Below, piece after piece: positions 36,401-44,948 of a DNA stretch of 64,000 nt. The DNA is taken from NCBI RefSeq assembly GCF_017316305.2, contig NZ_CP147250.1:3161001-3225000 (forward strand), written 5' to 3'. A model generated the notes under the pieces. The model ran no database searches. It had not been told where the DNA came from and saw only the letters and a list, made by a program, of their open reading frames with translations. The DNA is from Enterococcus sp. DIV1094. GTDB taxonomy: Bacteria > Bacillota > Bacilli > Lactobacillales > Enterococcaceae. Both the position numbers and the translations under genes were made by a program. Positions within the stretch are counted from its first letter, which is position 1; each line of letters opens with the position of its first letter.

Positions 36401-39400
36401 TGGTTCAGCGGCTTGAATCGTCGTTGTTTCCCCTTCGATAAAGTTCGTTAGGTCAGCAGATGGATCGGATGCACTTCCAGTTAACGGATCTCTAGTCAAC
36501 GTCAATTCCATCCGGCGTGCGGTAAAACCAACAACACCTTGTGGATTGATGACACCGATTGAAAAGCGTGCCGCACCATTACGGTTGATCGTTCGTTCTC
36601 CTGAAGACGCGTTACTTGCCAAGCCAGCTGTATATGGATTAAACAGTTTCAGCGAGCCAGTTTGTAAGTCTAACGTTACAGTCACTTGGTTTCCACTCAC
36701 CGGACGATCGACCATAGGATTAATACTATTCAAAAACATCGAAGGTTGCGTATTGTTTGTTTGCCAGTTCAAATATGGATACGTTTTATTCGTTCGTTGG
36801 CTGACAGAAAAATCGGTTCGCCAACGAGAACCAAACCCTAGTTCATCGGTGGCTGATTCAATCAATTCCAATGTTGTTTTCGCTTCACCGACTCCTGTCG
36901 TTGACGATTTGTTTGTGGTACTTGAATCATAGTAGACATTGGTCGCTGTAATACCAGCCGTGGCTGATGTGATCGGTTGCCCACCGGTAAATCCAGCAAC
37001 ATAGAGTTGACTAAGTATGACCGGATTGTTCATTTGGTTGTTTCCGATCACTCCATTACCGTTCGACGAACCAATACTGTAACTATCTGAAATAGCTAAA
37101 GTGCCATTACCTTCAGAGATTCCTATAAAAGCACCCGTTCCGATCGTTGTACTTCCTTGTACATGTCCATCATGGTAACTTTCCTCGATTCTAGCAGAAC
37201 CAGATAATCGCCCGATAAAACCACCAACGTAACTGTTATTACCACGCATATCACCAGAGTTGATACTTCGTTGGATCGTGATATTTGCTGAAGCAACGCC
37301 ACGACCAATAAAGCCTCCTCGGTAAGTCTCATCCGTTGAATTTACAGTGGTACGCGCTTCGCTCTTAGAATCAATGACAGATACTTGTCCACTGGCTTCT
37401 CCAACGAAGCCACCGATATTCAATGAGAAATTATTTCCTCCAGTAAAATTCACTCGTGATAAACTATCTTGGATAGTCAATTGACAGACACTAGTACCAA
37501 CAAAACCACCGAGCAAGCCATTTGAGGTTTTCGTGCTTAGGGTCCCTGATACACGACTATTCATGATCAGTGTTGTTCCATTATTTTGCCCAACTAATCC
37601 TCCGGCTCCATTTGGTTGATTCGCAGAAATCTGGCTCGTTCCATCAATACTGATGTTTTCAAGCTCAGCTATTCGCCCACCACCTACTTGAGCCATAAGT
37701 CCAATATACGTAGTAAACGATTGGCCTCTAGTGCTATCAATTGTCAAACCTTCAAAATGTAGATCTTCTATTCGTGCCGTGCCGCTATTTATCTCACGAA
37801 TAAATCCGACACTTGATTCACCACCGCGTATAGTTAGATTTTTGATTGTTGCGTTATTCCCTTTCAACACGCCAGTAAAGTTCGCGCGGCCAATAAATTC
37901 CCCTTCACCAGACATATCGATTGTTTGACCGTCTACTGGTTCAATCGAATAGGTCTCATCATCTCGATTAAATGGCGCTTGACTATTTAAAAATCTGCGT
38001 AGATCTTCCGCTGTCCAAATAACTGTTTGTTGATAATTCGCTGTGACCGTTGCGTCTGCTGTTCCCATCGTGAAAGTAGCCGTTCGATTGACTAAATCAA
38101 GATCAGTGATCGTGCTATTCGCACCAGTCACCGTGAAACCATCAAAACGATACCCATAATTTGCTTCTGGAGCAGTAACAACGATCGATTCTCCTTCAAG
38201 AAAATTAGTTTTATCAATCACAGGATCACTTGAACTTCCAGCCGCAGGTTGACGGGTCACATTTAAATCCATACGTCGCGCAGTAAAACCAACGACCCCT
38301 TGCTCATTGATGACACCAATAGAAAAGCGTGAGGCACCATTACGGTTGATCATTTGTTCTCCTGCTGAAGCATTACTTGCTAACCCTGCGGTGTATGGGT
38401 TAAACAGTCGCAGTGAATCATTTTGCAAATCCAACGTCACAGAAACTTGATTGCCAGTCACTGAACGATCGACCATTGGATCGATACTATTGAAAAACAT
38501 TAAAGCCTGTGTATCATTCGTTTGCCAACTTAGATACGGATAAGTCTTATTCGTTCGTTGACTCACGGAGAAATCCGTTCGCCAACGATTGCCAAATCCT
38601 AAGCCACCAGTTGTAGTTTCGATCAGTTCTAACGTCGTTTTCGCTTCACCAACACCTGTCGTTGACGATTTGTTTGTTGTACTGGAATCATAATAAACAT
38701 TGGTCGCTGTAATACTAGTCGAATCTGATGTGATGGGTTGTCCTCCGGTAAATCCAGCAACAAAAACTTGACTAAGCGTGACACTATTGGATTCCTGATT
38801 CACGCCGATCACCCCGTTGCCGTTGGAGGAGCCGATGCTGTAACTATCGACAATCACAAGCGAATTATTGCCGTCACCTAAACCAACAAACCCACCAGTT
38901 CCCAGACTGGTACTTCCTTGGACATGCCCATTATGGTAGCTTTCTTCGATCCTTGCAGTTCCAGACATGCGCCCGATAAAGCCACCAACTGAACTATTAT
39001 TTCCTCGCATGTCACTTGAATTGACACTTCGTTGGATCGTGGCACTTCCTGAATGAGCGACACGAGAAATAAAGCCGCCTCGACTCGTTCCGCTTGCTGA
39101 ATTGATACCTGTCCGACTTTCACTTCTCGAATCAGTGATCGTCACTTGACCATTCGTTTCACCAACTAAACCACCGACACTTAACGTAAAGTTCCCGCCC
39201 CCTGTAAATGTTACTTGGGAGAAACTGTTTTCGATCATCAATTGTCCTTGGTTTTGTCCAACGATACCGCCCATCAATCCGTTCGAAGTATTCGTATGTA
39301 ACGTTCCTAAAACCTCGCCGTTTTTGATTGTGGCAGTGCCGTTGTTGATGCCGATCAAGCCGGCACTTCCATAAGGTTGACTCGCTGAGATCTCACTGTG

Positions 39401-41461
39401 TTCGTCGATTTTGATATTTTCAAGTTCAATCGATGTGCCACTTGCCACTTGCCCAATGATTCCAGCCGAGTAAAACTGCGTTCTCGTATTGTTGACAGTC
39501 ACCCGTGACAAAGTTAGATTCTCGATGCGAGATTGGTTACCTCCATTGAGTGTTTGAATCAAACCAAGAGCAGCACTGGAAGCAGTTAATGAAAGATTGG
39601 TGATCGTCGTACCATTACCGATCAAGTTCCCAGAAAATTGACTTCTACCTGTAAAGTTACCTTTTCCAGCCATGTCGATTGTTTGATTTGTCTCTGGTTC
39701 AAACGTATAAGTTTGACTATTTGAATCGTATGGAAATTCACTTCGTAAGAATCTTTCTAAATCATCCGCATTGCGGATAACGGTTGATGCGTATTCCGCT
39801 GTAACAGTTGCATTTTCACTGCCCATCCTGAATGTTGCCGTGCGATTCGTTAGATCAACATTGGAAATGGTACTATCTGCTCCAGTTACACTAAAACCTG
39901 AAAAACGATACCCTGGTAATGCAGGTGCAGCGGTAACGACTGTTTCTTGTCCCATTTGCAAAGTATTTGAACCAGCTGTCGGGTCAGTATTACTCCCGGC
40001 TTGAGGATTTCGATTCAACGTGAGTGCCTGATCCGCTAGTTCATAACGAGCGGTCACTGATGCATTTTCTGACCCCATAGTAAATGTAGCAGTGCGGTTA
40101 GTTGTATTCACATTACTGATTGTTCCCCCAGTCCCACTTACATCAAATCCTGCGAAACGATATCCAGGAGCTGCAGGAGCCGCACGAACCGTCGTTGTTT
40201 CTCCCATCACTGAACTCGTTTTATCTGCTGTTAAGCTTCCTGTGCTACCTGGACCATTATTCTGATTGAGTGACAAAGTTTGAGTAGTTAGCGAATATAT
40301 TGCCGTTAGAATCGCATCCTCAGTTCCAATAGTCATACTCCCACCTAAGCTAGGTGGTATATGGTTAAGCCAGCTTCCAGCACCTGTGAGTTCAAACCGA
40401 TCAAACTGATAACCTGGATTGGGCGCTCCGGCACGAATCACCCCCCACGTACCAGGAACCAGTGGTCCTGTTGGAAAGGTCGGTAATACTTGACTTCCTT
40501 CAGGAGGTTCAACTCTGCCAGTCACCGTATATACCGGTGGCACATAGGCCGCTTCGGAGAACTCAGTGCGCATTGCTGAAACGAGAGTTTCTCTATGATT
40601 TCTATGCCACATTTGTATAAACGAAGAGGAATGATAGAAATATGAATTAACTATCCAACTGACATCAAGTGTAAAAACGTTTGATTGAGCAAATGTACTT
40701 CTCCTAACAGATGTTCTTTCTACAACGATTCGATAGGGATGAAAATCTGCTAACACCCCTTCGCTGTCGCCTGAACGAGCCACAGGGTCCTTAAACCCAT
40801 ATGATTCTCTTTCGAAAACCGTAATTCTAAAATTATCACTATTTGCTTGGATCCTTGGGACAAACTCATAGTCACTTCTTACAGGATTCCCCCATATATT
40901 AGAACCAGAATTGATGATATCCCCTCCATTTGGAGTATAGATATATTGTCGAGGTAAATAAAATGTCCCTGCAATGGTATCACCAATTTCTGAACCAATC
41001 GCATTGTTGCTATTGTCCCAAGCAATAACTGCTCTACTGTCGTTCATCAAATAATTAGAGTATGTTTGTGGAAACTGTGTTCTTCCACTACCACTAGCAT
41101 TTCCTTTAAGAAAACGAGAAATCCAAAAATTATCTAAGTTCGTCAATTCACCCATTCTGGATGAGATTCCATTTCCATCTAGCAACTCATCTGTTACATC
41201 TGGCGTATCTGAATCTTGGATATGTAAATCCTTAATAAGATCTGCCCGTTCTTCTTCTGTGAATTGGACTGTTGGACTTGATTCTTCTACTAAATCTCCT
41301 ATTTCTTCTGTTGTCTCAGGTATACCATCTGTCGTTTCGATTTCGGTAATCGAACTATCAATTGTTTCAGCAATCACCCCTACACTATTCCCTAATGACG
41401 AGAAGAGCATCAGAACGACCAAAATCATTTGTACTATTTTCTTTCTATAAAAATGAGTCAT
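33413..41461 (-). CDS. Giant secreted repeat protein (2682 residues, GLUG-type and bacterial-repeat domains)
   Basis: A signal peptide (about 1-31) is followed by an acidic region, a domain at about 100-300, two or three bacterial-repeat modules (GYRFAGFDVSG, TNRTATFTMGSENA) and three long units starting near residues 560, 1140 and 1730. Each unit has ADL-x-RFL, a right-handed helix of GLUG-like turns (GGFIGR, GGLVGE, NSSDMRG), TYPYL-x-WQTND and FNPY. The C-terminal 140 residues share a domain with the 218-residue neighbour. No LPxTG or clear WxL motif is present. Probably an adhesin or cell-wall binding protein. GGAGGAG lies before the ATG, and a CTACACG inverted repeat (41477-41500) is in the leader. 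Confidence 0.85.
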   Translation of the reverse strand: MTHFYRKKIVQMILVVLMLFSSLGNSVGVIAETIDSSITEIETTDGIPETTEEIGDLVEESSPTVQFTEEERADLIKDLHIQDSDTPDVTDELLDGNGISSRMGELTNLDNFWISRFLKGNASGSGRTQFPQTYSNYLMNDSRAVIAWDNSNNAIGSEIGDTIAGTFYLPRQYIYTPNGGDIINSGSNIWGNPVRSDYEFVPRIQANSDNFRITVFERESYGFKDPVARSGDSEGVLADFHPYRIVVERTSVRRSTFAQSNVFTLDVSWIVNSYFYHSSSFIQMWHRNHRETLVSAMRTEFSEAAYVPPVYTVTGRVEPPEGSQVLPTFPTGPLVPGTWGVIRAGAPNPGYQFDRFELTGAGSWLNHIPPSLGGSMTIGTEDAILTAIYSLTTQTLSLNQNNGPGSTGSLTADKTSSVMGETTTVRAAPAAPGYRFAGFDVSGTGGTISNVNTTNRTATFTMGSENASVTARYELADQALTLNRNPQAGSNTDPTAGSNTLQMGQETVVTAAPALPGYRFSGFSVTGADSTISNVDLTNRTATFRMGSENATVTAEYASTVIRNADDLERFLRSEFPYDSNSQTYTFEPETNQTIDMAGKGNFTGRSQFSGNLIGNGTTITNLSLTASSAALGLIQTLNGGNQSRIENLTLSRVTVNNTRTQFYSAGIIGQVASGTSIELENIKIDEHSEISASQPYGSAGLIGINNGTATIKNGEVLGTLHTNTSNGLMGGIVGQNQGQLMIENSFSQVTFTGGGNFTLSVGGLVGETNGQVTITDSRSESRTGINSASGTSRGGFISRVAHSGSATIQRSVNSSDMRGNNSSVGGFIGRMSGTARIEESYHNGHVQGSTSLGTGGFVGLGDGNNSLVIVDSYSIGSSNGNGVIGVNQESNSVTLSQVFVAGFTGGQPITSDSTSITATNVYYDSSTTNKSSTTGVGEAKTTLELIETTTGGLGFGNRWRTDFSVSQRTNKTYPYLSWQTNDTQALMFFNSIDPMVDRSVTGNQVSVTLDLQNDSLRLFNPYTAGLASNASAGEQMINRNGASRFSIGVINEQGVVGFTARRMDLNVTRQPAAGSSSDPVIDKTNFLEGESIVVTAPEANYGYRFDGFTVTGANSTITDLDLVNRTATFTMGTADATVTANYQQTVIWTAEDLRRFLNSQAPFNRDDETYSIEPVDGQTIDMSGEGEFIGRANFTGVLKGNNATIKNLTIRGGESSVGFIREINSGTARIEDLHFEGLTIDSTRGQSFTTYIGLMAQVGGGRIAELENISIDGTSQISANQPNGAGGLVGQNNGTTLIMNSRVSGTLSTKTSNGLLGGFVGTSVCQLTIQDSLSRVNFTGGNNFSLNIGGFVGEASGQVSVIDSKSEARTTVNSTDETYRGGFIGRGVASANITIQRSINSGDMRGNNSYVGGFIGRLSGSARIEESYHDGHVQGSTTIGTGAFIGISEGNGTLAISDSYSIGSSNGNGVIGNNQMNNPVILSQLYVAGFTGGQPITSATAGITATNVYYDSSTTNKSSTTGVGEAKTTLELIESATDELGFGSRWRTDFSVSQRTNKTYPYLNWQTNNTQPSMFLNSINPMVDRPVSGNQVTVTLDLQTGSLKLFNPYTAGLASNASSGERTINRNGAARFSIGVINPQGVVGFTARRMELTLTRDPLTGSASDPSADLTNFIEGETTTIQAAEPSQGYRFVGFSVTGTGSTLSNINQTNRTATFTMGTENATVTANYVQTVIRTAADLSRFLNRQAPFDRDDENYSIEPEDGVAIDMANAGTFPGRQTYGAKLIGNHAVIRNLTLTSAEIDLGFIQSTGTGSLQIENLSFENLSVRNTRSQSFMNYTAGLIGQINTGGVVELENIMFDRSTRIASNQSNGSGSLVGNNNGRLTIRNSLLSNSVHTHTSNGLLGGLVGRTTGKTTIERTTSRVRFTGDNNYSLNLGGLIGEASGTITISDTQSEAQSTVASASSTYRGGMIGLTGGNARVVIERSINSSDIRSANSFAGGFVGRASGNVTINESYHNGYMLGSVTDGSGGLIGRLEGNGQLSVNDSYSVGSTNGNGGIGVVASAATVQLNNFFVAGFTGGQPITNTTTGITANNVYFDTTTTRKTSTTGVGEARLTTGLIDATISELGFGEKWLTGFALGSSANRTYPYLKWQTNDVQPSEFLHSIQPEVDRAVSTNQVTTTLDLAGQSVRLFNPYQADLPGNAASGTIQINRNNATRFSIGVINGQGVIGFTGIGNYTDIQPVSQVLNYGYEEKDYDAKDFVAVYKDHSETDDYEARFVSFPDSLNGNSARIEVSKNGTRLATLDVPVTYQFGHSLNVRGISFQGTDIRAATLSLNSDQTEIVATYNSLISGVSIHSYFGNEMYYQIMHYNSGTIANGPLNEQTSNVTFSANGSDRVGIMDSFGSNRRISVAKGEIVEIYHREASARLDNFQNNVAQSRSTERRSRYQITANGFEQLTIDRLNPREQKTVLGMTQEDLDRQINRYLDISQYPTLKIEGFSQYPDTSMEGNTSGKIVVSEELVNGQTVTWEYTVPFVVESDPAIHVTLPVKMIFDVIEEEVISPDYQVINHSTTTNLSVAFHTKEDVELASTSNVVFLEEPEHGVQGEEAMLLYLQRLGEPVSDKPLVGRSSTFTGARWTEVIQPDSQMALGFTGTYFGDVTVSNKVSGNLSLHFAAMTN
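34500..39780 (-). repeat. Three tandem units of about 1.75 kb within the giant gene
   Basis: Corresponding points (for example the code for RFLRSEFPY, RFLNSQAPF and RFLNRQAPF) occur near 39740, 38000 and 36230, a spacing of about 1.74-1.77 kb. Protein identity between units is very high in parts, such as VYYDSSTTNKSSTTGVGEAK and ESYH(N/D)GHVQGST. Outer limits are approximate. Confidence 0.8.
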
Positions 41462-42228
41462 TTATCTCCTCCTACTCTACACGTGATGCCTCCCGTGTAG
41501 TCATCTGCTGATTGTTTTTGGCAGAAAGCTATACTCACTGTTTTTTATGTGTTTTTTCTATATCTTGCGCCTTCTGTTTGATGAAAGCTACAGATACGTA
41601 ACTGAATATTCTTCCATAACATCGCAACTATAAAAGGTCATTTGATCTCCAACAGTTGTTTATGGTGGCATCTATTCGTTTTTTATTCAACCTACTTTAG
41701 GTGTATCACACTCCTTTTAGCTCCGATGAAAATATAATTATAAATAACAAAGGAACACGTTATGGTTTTTGACTTCCCTTTAGTATAATAACATTAATAT
41801 ACGCATTTTTTATTTTTGTTTTTTTTATAAAGTAGAAAAATTTAACACTCGTTTTTCACTTGTAAGTTGTCAAAACCATATAATAGCAGGGATAAATAAA
41901 CTCCAAAATCTCTGTTGCAATCAATTATTTTCTTCAACAGAAAAAAATACGAACTTTAAGCCCCGTAATTTTCTATCATCATTTTTTCATAAAAAACAGA
42001 GAGATCACTTTCATTTTAAATAACATAATTATTTAAAAAACGTTTATGTATTATTCTAACTTTAACCACATTTGTTTCCTCAATCCATTTTATTTCCAGA
42101 TTATAATAATTTTTTATTTCAAACAGTTGTTTTTTTTGTATACTTATAATATGCACAAATTCCCCTTGAATCAAAAGTACGATTTTACTTACATAAAAAA
42201 TAGAAAAATTAGATTGGAAGCCAAAATA
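41462..42228. other. Divergent intergenic region between the giant gene and the Mga-like regulator
   Basis: A very AT-rich stretch without a convincing gene. It contains the leader inverted repeat CTACACG/CGTGTAG (41477-41483 and 41494-41500) of the giant gene and the TATAAT of the regulator (42145-42150). The divergent arrangement suggests that the regulator may act here. Confidence 0.6.
42145..42150 (+). promoter_or_regulatory. -10 element of the Mga-like regulator
   Basis: TATAAT lies 79 bases before the chosen ATG. TTG-rich sequence upstream (CAGTTGTTTT) is a weak -35 with poor spacing. Confidence 0.45.
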
Positions 42229-43731
42229 ATGGAAAATTTACCTATGACTTTGCAACTGGATAATCAGTTCAAGCGTCAATATCAGATTCTGAATATGGTA
42301 CATATGAACAAAGTAAATCAAATCACTATCAATGATCTCTCAGATAACTTAGAAAAATCGAAACCCACGCTCAAAAAAGATATTGAAGCAATCAACTTAG
42401 CATTGGATGCGCATTGCATCTCACTAACGATCGATCAAAAAGGTGCATTATCGATCCAATACAAAAAAGCTTTGACAATCGATACGATGATCACCTTACT
42501 GGCAAAGAGAACGATCACTTATCAGCTCATGGATCTACTGCTCCATAACGTCACTTACTCAACTGATGAATTAGTGACAGCATTGATGGTCTCTAGAAGT
42601 ACGATTTTCAAGACGATCCGCCATATGAACAATATCTTAAAAGAATTCAATGTCACGATCACAACTGGGCCGTTGACTTTATCGGGCAGCGAAGAGGATA
42701 TCCGTTTTTGTTTCTTTGCTTTTTATTCCAGCTTTGGTGATAGTACGATCATTGATGATGATAGCGAACTTGATGCACAGTATTTAGTCAAAGAAGGGCA
42801 TAAAAGAGATCTCGCTTTTTTACATTTCAGTCATTTCCGCGCTGCGTTATGGTTATCGATTGCCAAAGCCCGATGGAAGTGTAAAAAGTTCTGTAACTTG
42901 AATCGTAGAATCAAAGTATTGATCAAGAGTAGTAAAGGCTTCTCTTCACTTGAGCGATTGTTACAGGATTACTATGTTTCACGGTCCAATGAAACACTCT
43001 CACTAAATGAAACCATGTGGTTGTATTTGATTTCGCTCCATTGCATTTCGTACACACGTCAAAAAAACTTAGATGACGGTCGTTCCTACGCGTTTTATCG
43101 GGAAGAAAATCCTAATATTATTGAAGCGATCCATCGTTTTCTAGCGACTGTTTTTCCAGAAAAAATGATCGAAGATGGTTCATTAGAAAAAATGGAAGCT
43201 TTCTTGGTCAATGTTCGTTTACTTTCTAAAATGAGTCATACATACGAATTACATTCGCCCACGATGATGATGCAAATGAAAGAGCGTCATCCGGAGATCT
43301 ACCAAGTATGGTACGAAAAACTAACTACGCTAAAAAACAATCCTCTTTTCGGGTTTGTTCATATCGACTATCTCGCAGCAGCGTTGACGACGTTCCATGC
43401 GTCACTTTTATTGAAACAATCACATCGTCCTTTACGTATCTTGTTTACGATCCAAGGACCGCCATCTTTAGATGATTACATCCTGAATGAGATCGAAGCG
43501 CTTTTTATGCAACGTTCAACGGTCGAATTTCAAATCGAACAGGCGGTAACGAAAGAATCAATTGAAACGTATCAAGCCGATCTAGTGGTTTGCAATTATG
43601 ATCTACATTTGATTGATGAACATACTTGCCAAATCCATCGGATATCGAATATCCCGACGATTGCCGATTGGCGCCTTTTGATGGAGACAATCACTTATTT
43701 GTCTCTTCCTAATTATTTAGAAAGCGAATAA
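42229..43731 (+). CDS. Mga-like helix-turn-helix regulator
   Basis: The 500-residue protein (from ATG 42229, MENLPMTLQLDNQFKRQ) has two N-terminal helix-turn-helix regions (NQITINDLSDNLEKSKPTLK near 30-50 and YSTDELVTALMVSRSTIFKT near 105-125), a central helical PRD-like part and a C-terminal EIIB-like region. This is the layout of Mga/AtxA virulence regulators of streptococci and enterococci. The frame is open to 42046, but a TATAAT at 42145 and the usual family length favour the shorter form. It stands divergent to the giant surface gene, a likely target. Confidence 0.8.
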   Translation: MENLPMTLQLDNQFKRQYQILNMVHMNKVNQITINDLSDNLEKSKPTLKKDIEAINLALDAHCISLTIDQKGALSIQYKKALTIDTMITLLAKRTITYQLMDLLLHNVTYSTDELVTALMVSRSTIFKTIRHMNNILKEFNVTITTGPLTLSGSEEDIRFCFFAFYSSFGDSTIIDDDSELDAQYLVKEGHKRDLAFLHFSHFRAALWLSIAKARWKCKKFCNLNRRIKVLIKSSKGFSSLERLLQDYYVSRSNETLSLNETMWLYLISLHCISYTRQKNLDDGRSYAFYREENPNIIEAIHRFLATVFPEKMIEDGSLEKMEAFLVNVRLLSKMSHTYELHSPTMMMQMKERHPEIYQVWYEKLTTLKNNPLFGFVHIDYLAAALTTFHASLLLKQSHRPLRILFTIQGPPSLDDYILNEIEALFMQRSTVEFQIEQAVTKESIETYQADLVVCNYDLHLIDEHTCQIHRISNIPTIADWRLLMETITYLSLPNYLESE

Positions 43732-43769
43732 AAAAAGTACGATTCATTGCTGTATGCCCACTATTATAG

Positions 43770-43810
43770 AAAAAGAGTGCCCCGCTTATTGATTGCAGGT
43801 CACTCTTTTT
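43770..43810. terminator. Bidirectional terminator between the Mga-like and MDR genes
   Basis: AAAAAGAGTG (43770-43779) and CACTCTTTTT (43801-43810) form a 10-bp stem with A/T tails for both converging genes. Confidence 0.85.
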
Positions 43811-43825
43811 GTTATCGTATTCGTC

Positions 43826-44809
43826 TTATTCGACATCAAAGTTTAGGAAGATTTTTTCTTTTTTTCTTTCTGCTATCTGTAACGCTTGACGATAGTCAGA
43901 AATTGGGTAAATAGGTGCTGTACTTAGTAGATTCAATTGTTTTTGTTCAACCAACTGGAATAATCGTTGAAAAGTTTGCTGCCACTCTTCATTTGAGACC
44001 GAATCCGCCCAATGCCTTAAATGATAAACCTTGACTTTGATCGGTAATGTATGGATAAACGACCAATCGACCTGGTGACCAGATAGCAATCCGATGGCAA
44101 TGAACTTCCCATAAGGATGGATCGCTCGTGCCAAGATTTCACCACTTTTCCCACCGACTTGATCGATAGCTGCACGAACACCCTTACCATTCGTATGGGT
44201 CAAAATTTGATGCAATGCTGTTTCTTCATCCCAAAGAACGACCAAATCAGCCCCCAATTCAGTCAACTCTTGTTGATATTTTTCATGGCGGACGATTGCA
44301 ATGACTTTAAAGGATAGGATTCTGCTGAGCTGGATAAAGATTCTGCTAATCGAAGAATTACCTGCATTGATCAAAAGATAGTCATCATGATTCAACTTTA
44401 ACTCTTTGGTGCAGATCAGCCAAGCGGTCACAGGATTGATGTACATTTGAGCAGCAGTCAAACGATCGATCGAGTGAGGAACAACAATTAAGTCATTTTT
44501 TGACGATGTGTGATACGTTTGCCAAGTGCCCGCGGCTCGTAATGGCAAGACTTGTTGTCCTATCATCGCTTCATCCCGTGGATCGGTCACTTGAACGATT
44601 TCACCAACACCTTCATAACCAGCAATCTGTGGTAAGTCGATGCGATGCGCATAAACGCCATGGATTGGAATCAAATCAGAAGGATTGATTGGAGCGATCA
44701 GCATTTTGACCAAGACTTCTCCTGGTCTCAAAGCAAGTGGGTATTCTTCCATCTGGACTACCTCATGGGGCAGGCCAAATTCGCGGTAAATCAAACAGCG
44801 ATTTTTCAT
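43826..44809 (-). CDS. MDR-family zinc-free oxidoreductase (MECR/quinone reductase-like)
   Basis: The 327-residue protein has the GroES-like N-terminal domain (LRPGEVLVKMLIAPINPSDL, with GYEGVGEIVQV) and a Rossmann domain where LLINAGNSSISRIFIQLSRI replaces the usual glycine-rich turn. INPVTAWLI resembles the N-P-x-T-A pattern of enoyl reductases of the MECR/ETR type. There are no zinc-binding cysteines. It would use NADPH on an enoyl thioester or quinone. It stands alone between two terminators. Confidence 0.85.
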   Translation of the reverse strand: MKNRCLIYREFGLPHEVVQMEEYPLALRPGEVLVKMLIAPINPSDLIPIHGVYAHRIDLPQIAGYEGVGEIVQVTDPRDEAMIGQQVLPLRAAGTWQTYHTSSKNDLIVVPHSIDRLTAAQMYINPVTAWLICTKELKLNHDDYLLINAGNSSISRIFIQLSRILSFKVIAIVRHEKYQQELTELGADLVVLWDEETALHQILTHTNGKGVRAAIDQVGGKSGEILARAIHPYGKFIAIGLLSGHQVDWSFIHTLPIKVKVYHLRHWADSVSNEEWQQTFQRLFQLVEQKQLNLLSTAPIYPISDYRQALQIAERKKEKIFLNFDVE

Positions 44810-44948
44810 ATTTTACTCCTTTAACGATCTTTAGCTTCTTTTAACAAGTGTATCATTTACTCGCGACAAAAAGAAGGAGAAGTGACGAATGTCGCTCCTC
44901 CTAACTTCTCCATTTCTTAAAATGATTCCTGTCAAAATCAATCTGTCA

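Noticed and set aside
42046..42228. Hydrophobic N-terminal extension of the Mga-like regulator
   Set aside because: A TATAAT at 42145 lies inside it, composition is intergenic-like (Phe/Ile/Tyr-rich), and the family starts near the ATG at 42229.
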